A stretch of 64,000 nucleotides of DNA from positions 42,780,001 through 42,844,000 of the forward strand of contig CM114273.1 of the NCBI GenBank assembly GCA_050084515.1. Direction: 5' to 3'. Position numbers and translations under genes: made by a program. The notes below the pieces were generated by a model. It was not told the DNA's origin, did not search any database, and saw only the letters and a program-made list of their open reading frames with translations. This stretch comes from Blasia pusilla (Eukaryota; Marchantiophyta; Marchantiopsida; Blasiales). Position 1 is the first letter of the stretch. The number at the start of each line of letters is the position of its first letter. Shown here one piece after another: positions 37,650-47,163 of the stretch.

Positions 37650-38640
37650 CCTTGGATACCACACCCATTGTGTGGTGTACCGGGAGGAGGTATTCGAGTG
37701 TTAGATCTCTTTGGAGGGATTAGCACCGGGTTAGTTCTTTGTTTTGCGGCAGGAGTGCGAGCCTGGATAGTACATGTATGTGGAGAGTGATGATGTTGCG
37801 GCGCGTCTCACTCGACATGTGGCGCAATTACGCCTCGTTTTTCGACTTATTGTCTGCGTCCGCGTCTGAAGTACCGAGTTCCCTCTTGAGGATATTTTGT
37901 TGTTGGGGCGCCACGACTTAGAGCGGTAGGGACCATTGATTTGGTCATTGCCGGTTGGCCATGTCGGGGCCAATCGAGTGTTGACGAGGAAAGCGGCGGG
38001 TTGGCGACACTCGGTCAGTTGTTTTGGGAGATGTTGAGGGTCTTACGGCGATTTGGAGGAGCACCAATCTCGTTCTCCGGCCTACATTCGGAGAATGTGC
38101 GATCTTAGGAGACTCAGTCACGGTGGTGGCGAGTGCTCATCAGTGCGTGCTGGATCGCCCAACAAGATGTTCTTGGATGCGGCGAGTGTAGGTTCTAGAG
38201 CCCATCGCCCGCGTCTATGGTGGACCAACTTGGTGCCCCATGTGGTGTTATGGAGGGCGTATGCAGAGTGGAGCGCCCCTCCCATTTGTTAGTGGATTCC
38301 ATTCTCGGATCCGGTCGCCGATCACTGAGCGGTGAAGCACGATGATCGACCACCGTTGGATCGAGGTCAACAATGTAAGGCGGCAGCGAGCCTTGCCTTG
38401 CCCACGTTTGTGAGTTTTCCGCTTCCTATGCATACAAGGAGGCCAATCTGGCTTGGTTTGGGATGACCAGGTTCAGTGGTTGGTGGAGCCCAATGCCGCG
38501 AGAAAGCGGCGATGGGATTTCCCACCGGAGTGACCGCCGTACCATCAATGTCGAGGAGGCATCACGACGCCATGTCTTGGGTCGAGCGATGGACTGAATT
38601 GCTTGACATGGATCCTCAACTTGGGAGTGGGTGAGCGTCG
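37650..38640 (+). pseudogene. C5-cytosine DNA methyltransferase domain in the inner gypsy element
   Basis: Second copy of the retroelement DNMT. Motif I VLDLFGGISTGL (from 37701), then YMYVESDDVAARLTRHVAQL after a frameshift, motif IV LVIAGWPCRGQS (37950-37976, catalytic Cys codon 37962-37964), LFWEMLRVLRRF, ENV (38091-38099) after another shift, motif VIII HRPRLWWTNL (38203-38232), and motif X RRHVLGRAMD (38565-38594). The motif order and spacing match the outer copy. At least three frameshifts and several stops prevent expression. Because both copies keep the same motifs through independent damage, the domain belonged to the family's active ancestor. Confidence 0.92.
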
Positions 38641-39090
38641 TATGAGATCGCGACAGATCACGGATTTGCGTTGGTGAGCCCCATGCCTACCGAGGCGGTG
38701 GAGGCGTGGGCGGGGCGAGACCGAGGAGATCTCGCACCGGGGAGATCGGGAGAGACACCCTTGGACTTCTTGGGATGTTTTGCAGTACGCAAGGAGATGA
38801 TAGCCACAAAGATCGAGCTTAGTTTTGGACCTTTGCACATGGAGGAGATCGAGTTTGCGGTTGGCTGGGGAGAGCGGCCGAGTGTTGTTGTTCGAGACGG
38901 GGTTGCACCATAGCAACCACCGATACCCGTGGAGGAGTCTTACCATAGTCACGGTGGAGACTTGGGAGCGGATATGGGCCCTAAGTTGACAGGAGGAGAG
39001 CGGCGCCGAATACATTAGTTCCTCGGGAGTTATAGGAGGCGCTGCGTTTAGCATGGAGGATTTGGGTGCGTTGAAGGGACCGAGGGATCC
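38641..39090 (+). pseudogene. DNMT-to-RT linker of the inner element
   Basis: An open stretch at 38671-38913 includes LGCFAVRKEMIATKIEL and HMEEIEFAVGWGERPSVVV. KLTGGERRR near 38980 matches the outer linker. No domain is recognised. It may include the spacer that precedes RT. Confidence 0.6.
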
Positions 39091-39960
39091 GCATTGAGTT
39101 GTCGAGTGATATGCCGTCGTCAGAAGCGACCCTACATGTATAGTGATATGGAGAGGGCTCGATTGAGTAGGAGCAGGACTTGGTCGAGCAGGACTAGTGG
39201 AGATGTCGCATGGGGAGTATGCATCGCCACTATCATGCCCGCCAAGAAGGATGTGCATGGCAACTGGGCGGATAGGCGGATGTGTGGGGATTACCGACCT
39301 ATCAATCGGCCGTGACGAAAGTCGATAGGTATGCCATGCCCACCCCCGAGGAGATCTTTGATGCGATTGGTCACGCAAAGGTCTTGATTCATTGATTTGC
39401 AAGCCGGATACCATCACCGCCTATCATTTGGAGGACAGCGGTAAGACGGTATTTTGGGGCATCGATCCTCACGGGAAGGATTGTTTATACTAGTGGCGGT
39501 TCTTACCATTTGGGTTAAAGAATGCCCCGGCTGAGTTTCAGAGGGTCATGGATAGGATCTTGGCTGGTCTGGATTTTGCTAGGTGTTATATTGATGACAT
39601 CGCAGTCTTTAGCGCCATGGTTGAGGAGCATGAGCAACATCTAGAGGAGGTGTTTCGACGATTGCAATTACATGGGCTGAAGCCACATCCAGGCAAGTGC
39701 AAGTTCTTCTACGACCAGATTGAGTACTTGGGTCATACGATATACCCAGGGGGCCTTGGTGTTCAGCAGACGAAGGTAGAGGCTATCTCACGCATTCCAC
39801 GCCCTACATATGTGAGCCGTGTTCGCGCATTCATGAGATTGGCGAACTTCTATCGGCGATATGTCAAGGGATTCAGTTCGATTGCGAAGCCGCTGACCTT
39901 GCTGACCAAGGTGGATCACGAGTGGCACTGGGGGGATGAGCATGAGCGAGCATTTGATTG
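39091..39960 (+). pseudogene. Reverse transcriptase of the inner element
   Basis: Ty3/gypsy RT with MPAKKDVHGNW, RRMCGDYRPINR, then several frameshifts across the DLQAGYHHR and FGLKNA regions. The frame recovers at 39548 with MDRILAGLDFARC, intact YIDD (39587-39598), HLEEVFRRLQLHGLKPHPGK, EYLGHTIYPGGLGVQQTK and NFYRRYVKGFSS. A frameshift at about 39957 leads out of frame into RNase H. Confidence 0.92.
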
Positions 39961-40619
39961 CTCAGGGCGAGTTGACATCCGCACCCATCTTGAGGAGACC
40001 GATCGGGCGTCCTTTCGATTGCACCGCATTGGAGCATGTTGGGGCTTGGAGCGGTGCTCACCCAGCATGACGATGAGGGTAGAGAGTTCGTAGTGGCTTA
40101 CGCTAGCCGCTCGAACAACACTGCAAAGGCGAAGTACATCTCGTATGAGGGTGAGTGATTGGCTGCGGTGTGGGCTGTCACGCATTTCAGGTGTTACTTA
40201 TTCGGCAACCCCTTTACCATCATCACTGATCATCAACCACTGAAGTGGTTGATGGAGTCCGACAAGCTTACAGGAAAGCTTGCGAGATGGGCTCTATTGT
40301 TGTAGGAGTATGATTTTCAGGTGGTACATAGACCTGGGACGCTCGACCAAGGATGCAGATGGGTTGAGTCGTAACCCATGCCCGAGTCAACGAGATGCGA
40401 CTGGAGCTCGATGGCATGGAGAGAGTGATGAGGAGTCGGTGCCAGGATGGCACGCGTCAGCCTATTTAGGCATTATGGCTATGGAGAGCCAGAGTGTGGA
40501 GACTTCGATGGCGAGGTCTAGTGGAGAGTCCTTGGATCCCGAGGCCAGTGAGGACACGACAAGTGGCCGAGATATTCATGATGATGGAGTAGTCTTGGAG
40601 TACCTTCCTACTGGCAGCG
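39961..40619 (+). pseudogene. RNase H region and linker of the inner element
   Basis: Visible are GAVLTQHDDEGREFVVAYAS, LAAVWAVTHFRCYLFG, IITDHQPLKWLMESDK and YDFQVVHRPG, then DADGLSRNPCPSQRD and VPGWHASAYLG in another frame. Stops occur at the EGE/LAAV join (TGA) and in the middle of the ALLL/EYD stretch (TAG). Confidence 0.88.
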
Positions 40620-41686
40620 TTGCGAGCACCATGGATGCTAGAGAGCGGGATCGGATCCTACAGCGGGCCAGACGGTTCCGTTGGGAGGGGACACATGTTT
40701 TGAGGGTTTGGGAGGATGGCAGAGTACGCGTAGTGCCGCATCCTTTGCAGAGAGCACGACTAGTGCAGCATGCCCACGAGGAGTTGGGTCACTTTGGGGT
40801 GAAGCGGACGTCTGACTTGCTCGATTCGATATTGGTGGTGAGGCATGCAGACCGGCGTTGGCAGATTTGTTGCCAGGTGCATGGTGTGTGATCGGGTCCA
40901 AGCATCGTTCAATGCTCCGACTCCACAGTTGCATCCATTACCGATCATGGGCTTAGGGTATAGATGGAGTTTGGATTTTGCAGGACCTTTGCCCTTGACG
41001 GAGCGTCACAGTCGTTATGTGTTGGTGATGGTCGAGTTGGTTGCATTGTCTGACAAAGCGAGTGAGGGAGTAGCTTATGCCTTCCTTGACAGAGTGCTGA
41101 GTCATTATGGCGCACGGGCTGAGGTGTTGATAGACCAGGGTACCGAGTTTCGCGGTGAGTTCCAGGCCTTGTGTGATCAGGCGTTGATCGACCACCGCAC
41201 GACTTCGCGAGATCATCCCGAGGCGGATGGATTAGCGGAGAGAGTTGTGAAGAGGGGTTTACGCAAGTATGGCTTGCAGAGAGGTCACCTAGGAGATTGG
41301 GACCTCCACTTGCCATGGTTGGCGATGGGATACAGATTTAGCAGGCAGGCATCCTTAGCGTCTTTTTCACCGTACTTGCTACTTTATGGCCGAGAGCCAG
41401 ATTTACCTACGGCCATTCGTCGAGATGCTGGTGAGGTGCTGGACCTTGATGACCCGGATGTATGGGTGCGAGCATGTTCTCAGAGGGCTGAGTTATTTCG
41501 GAGAGTGATGCCCATGGCGTTCGAGAACTTGGTGATTGCACAACATCGGGATACGTTGAGGTATGCGACTATTCGGGGTGGTGGTTATCGACCAACTATC
41601 CGGAGGTTTCATCAGGGAGATTATGTCTACTTGCAGAAGACGGCACCGCAAGCGACATTGGATGTGATCGCGGCGCACTATCACGA
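40620..41686 (+). pseudogene. Integrase of the inner element
   Basis: The zinc-binding part reads HAHEELGHFGVKRTSDLL, then (after a shift and a TGA) FVARCMVCDRV. The core keeps SLDFAGPLPL, IDQGTEFRGEF and EADGLAERV. Two in-frame losses relative to the outer copy remove the FSKWIE segment and the QTM before KRGLRKY. The C-terminal part includes LLYGREPDLP, MAFENLVIAQHRDTLRY and GGGYRPTIRRFHQGDYVYLQ, a GPY/F-like module. The open frame 40845-41723 covers most of it. Confidence 0.92.
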
Positions 41687-41980
41687 GTGCGTGACATTTT
41701 GCCATCGGGTGTTCTCTTGGTGAAGGGACGCGATGGTATGATATGGAAGGACCATGTGCGTAATTGTGCGCCATGTCACCTTCCTAACATTGATGGTATA
41801 GTAGATCCAAGCTTAGCAGTAGTTCCTACAGGCTTGCGTTGTATGTTGTGTGGTTACGCGGTAGTGCGCTACGATGCTAGTCTGTGATGGGTATTGAGAG
41901 GATGGCATATGGCATGTTTGACGTCACCTCTCACTAGGGTTCCTCAGGGACGATGGATGTGTCCCTGATGTTCATAGAGT
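41687..41980 (+). pseudogene. Integrase tail with degenerate PHD finger
   Basis: After the GPY/F-like module the frame shifts into ILPSGVLLVKGRDGMIWKDH, NCAPCHLPN and IVDPSLAVVP, then a Cys-rich stretch: LRCMLCG (Cys codons at 41840 and 41849), VCDG, GWHMACLTSPLTRVPQGRW and MCP-stop-C (to 41971). Spacing C-x2-C ... C-D ... WH-x2-CL ... W-x-CP-x-C is that of a PHD finger, a histone-tail reader. A two-base change and TGA/TAG codons break it. The outer element is truncated before this point, so the domain is seen only once. Confidence 0.75.
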
Positions 41981-42270
41981 AGGTAGTTCTACATTCTGAC
42001 TTGTGTCTGTGACATGGATGACAAGAAGGCGACTAACGATGGGGCCACATGAGCACCCGGCCTTCTTGCTCTTAGCGTCCGAGAGATGTATGTCATGGTA
42101 GGTAGGGATAGATGGCTATCTGGAGTTAGAGGGACCTTACCACCAACTAGGGGAGCGATTGGAGATTTTTTGGTACTTCTTGTCTAGTTGTTTGGATGCC
42201 ATGAGTTAGCATGGGATCATGCGTGTTTGTGTGTGTGTTCGGTGACAGCGATGTGTATGCGCACGACAGC
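41981..42270 (+). other. Inner element 3' untranslated region with an extra LTR-end block
   Basis: Bases 42159-42268 repeat the last part of the 3' LTR (TTGGAGATTTT...GCGCACGACA) and are followed by GC and then the LTR start. Part of the LTR end therefore stands immediately in front of the LTR. Confidence 0.7.
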
Positions 42271-42906
42271 TGTCACGTCTTTAGGATAGATCGGTGAGAT
42301 CTAATAGAGCGCCTTCGTGAGTAGTGAAGGACACGCTCTGTAGGTCGCGGATGACCTATTGAGGCCCCGGAAAACCTGAGAGAGCAGGTTTCTCTTTCGT
42401 TTTGGCTCATTTGGAGCCATATTGAGGAACTTACTATTTTAGGTAAGTACCATTTTGAGTATATGATCGACTTTCTAGTTTTGGTAAGTGGCCCTTGACC
42501 TCCTACATCAGGTCAAGAGCCAAGGAGGTGATTTGGGAGAATAGGTTACCATGGAGAGAGCTTGGGAGAGGGGAGGGGTATACCTCAAGGAGAGAGAGCT
42601 TGAGAACTCATTCTCTCTTTGTTGAACCTCTTGGCATGAGGCGGCGGAGCTATGGTACCTTGCCTTGTGAGTGTAACCCAAGCCTCTCATTAGGAGAGTG
42701 GGTTTGGTTTAACATGAGAGAGAGTGCACACCTTTGAGAGCTATGGTGTGAGATGGTGGAGAGAGAGATTGGATCTTTATTGGAGAGATTTTGGTACTTC
42801 TTGTCTCGTTGTTTGGATGCCATGAGTTAGCATGGGATCATGCGTGTTTTTGTGTGTGTTCGGTGACAGCGATGTATGTTGTGTAGCAATGTGTATGCGC
42901 ACGACA
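42271..42906 (+). repeat. 3' LTR of the inner element (636 bp)
   Basis: It starts TGTCACGTCTTTAGGATAG and ends GCGCACGACA, with AGAC following. Its first 509 bases match the 5' LTR. The last 127 are shared with the block at 42159-42268 and, diverged, with 61860-62015, which supports 42906 as the true end. Confidence 0.82.
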
Positions 42907-42910
42907 AGAC

Positions 42911-43138
42911 ACCCGTCATGGCTTGTCTCTCCGTGGGACTATCTGCTATTGGGACATCCTCCGCATGTGCGTTCCCCTCCAACAACTCTCCTGGCCAGCT
43001 AACACTACCTGTGAAAGCTGCCAACGTGGTCATAGACTCGCCTCGTAATCCACCACCTTGTCTCGCAAACTACATGGGTAACTGATTCATCCGCCCGTCA
43101 CCTGTCCGCCACCCTAGCCGATAAGCAACGGTCTCCTC
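42911..43138 (-). pseudogene. Protease-to-DNMT linker of the outer element, right part
   Basis: Reads ETVAYRLGWRTGDGRMN, MTTLAAFTGSVSWPGELL and ERQAMTGV before the insertion point. It continues at 33079. No domain is recognised. Confidence 0.65.
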
Positions 43139-43522
43139 CTAGAAGTCAAGGATGAATCCTAGGGGATATAACACTGTACTCCCCACCAACACATCGTACG
43201 ACCCAACTGGTGTCGTAATCGCACTTGTGCGCACCATACCACCATCCGTCGCATGCTCTGGCTGGACTCTGACAACTATCTCTCGTTGAGTCATATACTG
43301 CGTGGGTGACACGCCCCCAATCAAGGTCCCTATCTGGAAGGGACAAGGCTCAATGTCGGCCTTCCGTAACCCCAACGCTAAACACGCTGCCTTCCCTAAC
43401 ATCAAGGGTTGCGCTCCCAAATCAAGTAGGACGCGCTGCGGGTGGTATACCATCCCCGTGGGACTAACCAAGCAAAATACTCCAGCTCGATTATCCAGTA
43501 ACACTACTCCAAGTGTCACCAC
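43139..43522 (-). pseudogene. Aspartic protease of the outer element
   Basis: Open for 127 codons. The active-site loop is LLDLGAQPLMLG (Asp-Leu-Gly-Ala, codons at 43412-43423), followed by KADIEPCPFQIGTL and a C-terminal VGSYDVLVGSTVLYPLGFIL resembling the retropepsin flap and ILG/A region. It ends just before a TAG after ILDF. It is the best preserved ORF of the outer element. Confidence 0.82.
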
Positions 43523-45700
43523 TGCTCACTCTATGGCCGGTCAAGCTGGCATATCTACTTACTTCGCCGCCGCCGCCGCCGCATGCCATAACTCTGTGGG
43601 AAACGTTCCGAGCACCGGCTCTGAGGCCAAGTCCACTACCTCGTCAACTACCCCTAAATAAGAAGCAGTCACCTCTCCACGCTCACACAACGTGGCACCC
43701 ATCCGAAACACCTCAATTGGCCCAACTCCCAACGTCGCCCACTCTATGGCGGAAAATAGTGGAGTCTGACTCACTCTGGTGGCCACCTCCAACACTATGG
43801 TCGACACTGACTCCACTCGAGTCGGCATAGGAGTTGTCACTCCAACTCCTCGTGATGTCGACATACCTGCCTGAGCTATAGGCATCGCTGGTCGTCGAGG
43901 CACCATCGATGGTGTGTGTAGTGCCTCCTACAATGTGAATGACTGTGGAACCCTGGCCTGCCGCCCATCGGTCCCCTCTGGTGGGTCAATCTCAACTCCA
44001 CCTCTCAATGGCTGGGTGCCTCTCGCAGCACCCCGAGTCACCAATGCAGCTGCCTCAACCTGGGCTCCACTACACATAAACCCCATACTGGCAAGATCCT
44101 CATCCGGGTCAGGGTAAGAGGTAGAAACTGGAGTCACACTAGCTGCTCATAGGTCTCTGCCTTCCCTAAGCTGCATCATCATCATGGCAGCAATCCTCTG
44201 CTCCAACTTATCATTGCGTGAGACAAGTGTCGGCTCTGGTGCTCCTGCTCCATCTCCTCTGGATGGTGGTTGTCCTCTACCACCACGTCCAAGAAGAACT
44301 CCCCGACTTCCTCCAGGACGATCGCCCCCAGGCCCTCGGCCTACCTCTGGACGTGCCTCTCGATGAAGGTCAAAACACCTATCCCTAGTGTGACCATATT
44401 TGTGGCAATAGTCACACTGGTGCTATGATGGGGCCATCCTCTGTGGCTCCTGAGCAAACGGAGGCGCTCGTGGTCCTCTCCCATGCTGTGTGCAGTCTCT
44501 TTGCCGATGGGCCCCTCCATACGTCCAACAAGACAACATCAGTCCCTGTTAGGAAACATATGTAGGTACGGGTCGCTGCCTCATAGACTCACGGTACCCG
44601 CCGTGCTCTCTGGGCACACTGACCCGCTCCCGTGGTACTGATGCTCACTGTGGCACCTGTGGAGTCACCGTCGCTCGTGGACCCGTCGACTCTCGAGAAA
44701 ATCCAGCGGTCACTACCTGCTCCTCACTTATGTTGAGCTCAATACGCTCAAACAACTCAAAGACCACCATCAATGTGGGCTTCACTGTGTGAATCAGCAC
44801 CGCATCTTGGACTCCTCTCCGTAGTTCTCGATCCAAAACCCCGTACCAATACTGGATTGACTGCACCTTAGTCACTCCATACGTAGCAATGATCAGCCTC
44901 CTCATGCGCGTGAATGCCTCTCTCAGAGACTCTCACCTGATCGTTGCTGAAAATCCTGTAGACTCTTTAGCTTGTCGGTGCTTACGCCTTGGTAGCTCTT
45001 CCCCAACTGTCGGAAGAACTCCACTGCGGGGCTGAAGCTGGGTGGCCCTCTACCACCCAGAGGTCTCTGCCATATCACTTGTCTCACTGCCCTCCTCTCC
45101 ATCTAGTCTCCGAGCTGATTGTGTGGGTCTCTCTCATCTCACAATCCCATCATATGCCTCGCGACCACTAGCCCTGTAGCCCAATACATCCTCTAGGCAT
45201 CAATCTCTACTGAATATAGTGATTGAAACTCCATGTAATCATCCATCGGAGGACCTTCCAAGTGCTGGAACAAACCCTACCATGCCATGAAAGGGTTGAA
45301 CCGTGTCGGGGTCTGTATCTCTTGGAAGTCGCACCACGTGTCAAACTCCTGGATATAATCATCTAAGTCAATGGTGCCCACTACACCCAAGAAACGATCC
45401 ATGCCCCGATGGCCCATGTCGTCCATCTCCTGCCAAGTGATATTGCCTCCGTCTACGATCTTGTCACCAAACCCAGTATCTAGTGATGACGATCCAGACA
45501 CGGATGGAGATCGAGGTAGCTCCTCACTCGTAACTCCTGTGCATCTCACTCCACTCCGTATCACTCCACTACTACGCCTCGCACTACCCCGTTCTTTTGA
45601 ACCCTGGAAGAACGTCGTGATGACAACCCTGTCTCACCCGCTCGAGCACTCAGACTCACCGAGAGTCTCCCACACTCCTCACTAGCTCACCTATGCTAAC
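43523..45700 (-). pseudogene. Gag of the outer element
   Basis: From 5' to 3' on the minus strand: an N-terminal acidic/serine-rich stretch, DLDDYIQEFDTWCDFQE, QHLEGPPMDDYMEFQSLYS (about 45200-45250), SYQGVSTDKLKSLQDFQQR, RRLIIATYG, and a zinc knuckle CDYCHKYGHTRDRC at 44375-44416, a perfect C-x2-C-x4-H-x4-C. It is followed by an R/G/P-rich tail and a spacer to the protease. Stops are present near 45210, 45140, 44420 and 44138. Order and wording match the inner gag. Confidence 0.85.
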
Positions 45701-46739
45701 ATCAATCTCGTGATGACACACCCGGCCTCACGCACACTCAACACTCGGGCTCACCATGAGCCTCCCAACTGACTCACCTAACCTAGCGACACTCTCGTGT
45801 CATACATGCCTCCCCTACGTGGCAACTGCCGTATAGCCACCAACATGCTACACATGAAAAGAGTCTACACTCGTCACCATCATAGCACCCACCTAGCACC
45901 AGCTACTACCCGATTCCCAGCACTCTTAATCACACACGACAAGTGCGGGAAAAGGGACTCGAATGGGTAACATGATTACGCCCTCTAACCTACGACACCG
46001 TCAACACTCACTCCTCCATGTGACACGATAACGTCCGCAACACAACACTCTCCTCGACCAACACATCTATCCTCCCGTCAATAGATGCGGACAACCCGTC
46101 GGCATCATGCGTACTGACACTCCATCGTCAACTCTCGCAAATCCCTGTAACGCCCGAAAACATCATGTCGCGCAAACCTCTCCGCCTATCCCCACACGCG
46201 GCTTGTAACCTGACTCAACGCCGTCTGAACTCAACCATCTCTCCTTGACTACTACCACGTACGCCCAACCCGATTACCACGTTGCATGGTAGGCGCCAAC
46301 CACGTCCAAAAAAGGGGGGGGGGGAGGGGGGCGCACCGTCGGCGCCCATCCGTGCCCGTTCGTCTGCCCGTCCGCGCCTGTTGTCTGCTCGTGACCTAAT
46401 TTTGAGCCGCCTCTACGACCTAAACCGCCTCTTGCTCTTTCTCGACCCCTCACTCGCGTACACCCGATGCCACACTTCCTGTTATACTCAACTGATGTCC
46501 CTTGTCAATCCGCACTAGCCAAAAATATGAGAAAAATGGACAGCGCTTCTGCCCACGACCTTCCGAACAGAAAAATTACCAACACCCGCAACACACGCGT
46601 CTCCAAGGGCTCCCGACCAAGTCAACTTGCTTGCCTACCTCTAAACAACGAATTCCCACCAACCCCCTGACATCTTTCTCATGTAAAAATAAACAGTAGT
46701 AAAAATGGCACACTCGGCCTAAAACTCCACTCCTCAATC
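45701..46739 (-). other. Leader of the outer element
   Basis: Non-coding. It contains blocks shared with the inner leader (near 45960 and 46520-46570) and a homopurine/poly-G run on the plus strand at 46307-46330. No primer-binding site was assigned. Confidence 0.6.
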
Positions 46740-47163
46740 TACATCGGCATATTGAGCCTCGTCCACCCTGTGCTATCAAGGAATCCGGACGCTAGCACCC
46801 TAGTCCTATCTCACACACATATAAGAGAGGTGCTCCCACGGCCCAGCATGAGAAAGATGGCTTAGGAAAGGCATCTTCCTCTCTTATATAGGGTTGGGAA
46901 GAGCCAAAAGGCTTTTCCCCTAAAAATAGCCCTCCCTTGGTAACCTGCGCGCACAGGTTACCAGGGGCGGATGACCTGGTCAACAAGTCACCCGGCTGTG
47001 AAAGACCTCAACATGAAAATTTTGAGAAACAACGTTCCTCACACAATGGACCTATCCTCAACTTCATCCGACACATTGGGACAAAGTTACACTCAAGATA
47101 GTCCGCTGGCTCCTACGCCCTATCCACGATAGATCTCGGCCTATCGGCTACCTAGATGTGACA
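46740..47163 (-). repeat. 5' LTR of the outer element (inner boundary approximate)
   Basis: The minus-strand start TGTCACATCTAGGTAGCCGA at 47163 aligns with the inner LTR start and shares GAGATCT and GGGCG/GAGCG spacing. It has a hairpin GGTAACCTG-CGCGCA-CAGGTTACC (46939-46962) at the place of the inner LTR hairpin. A TATATAAG box lies at 46883-46890. The LTR/leader boundary is estimated from alignment with the inner element. Confidence 0.7.
46883..46890 (-). promoter_or_regulatory. TATA box of the outer LTR
   Basis: TATATAAG on the minus strand, about 275 bases into the LTR and downstream of the hairpin, is well placed for the U3 promoter. Confidence 0.6.

Larger units (their letters stand above)
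33080..42906 (+). mobile_element. Inner Ty3/gypsy element with DNMT and PHD finger (about 9.8 kb)
   Basis: LTR-flanked plus-strand element: 5' LTR from 33080, leader, gag, protease, DNMT, RT, RNase H, integrase, PHD-like finger, 3' LTR ending at 42906, with a 4-bp AGAC duplication. The coding region is broken by many frameshifts and stops. The two LTR bodies differ at about two dozen sites by eye, so the insertion is old. It belongs to the same family as the interrupted outer element. Confidence 0.9.
29224..47163 (-). mobile_element. Outer Ty3/gypsy element with a DNMT domain, interrupted by an inner copy
   Basis: Read on the minus strand: LTR from 47163, leader, gag, protease, then (after the inner element at 33080-42906) DNMT, RT, RNase H and integrase, truncated at about 29224. 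Removing the inner element and one AGAC copy rejoins the protease-to-DNMT linker (ERQAMTGV then SSHVG). The orientation is opposite to the inner element. Stops and frameshifts show the element is dead. No 3' LTR or integrase C-terminus was found below 29224. Confidence 0.88.

Noticed and set aside
38545-39417. 290-codon minus-strand ORF
   Set aside because: It is antisense to the inner element's DNMT/RT region. Domains are on the plus strand and it shows no motif of its own.
41687-41980. Chromodomain at the integrase C-terminus
   Set aside because: The tail has a Cys/His pattern of a PHD finger and lacks the aromatic cage pattern of chromodomains.
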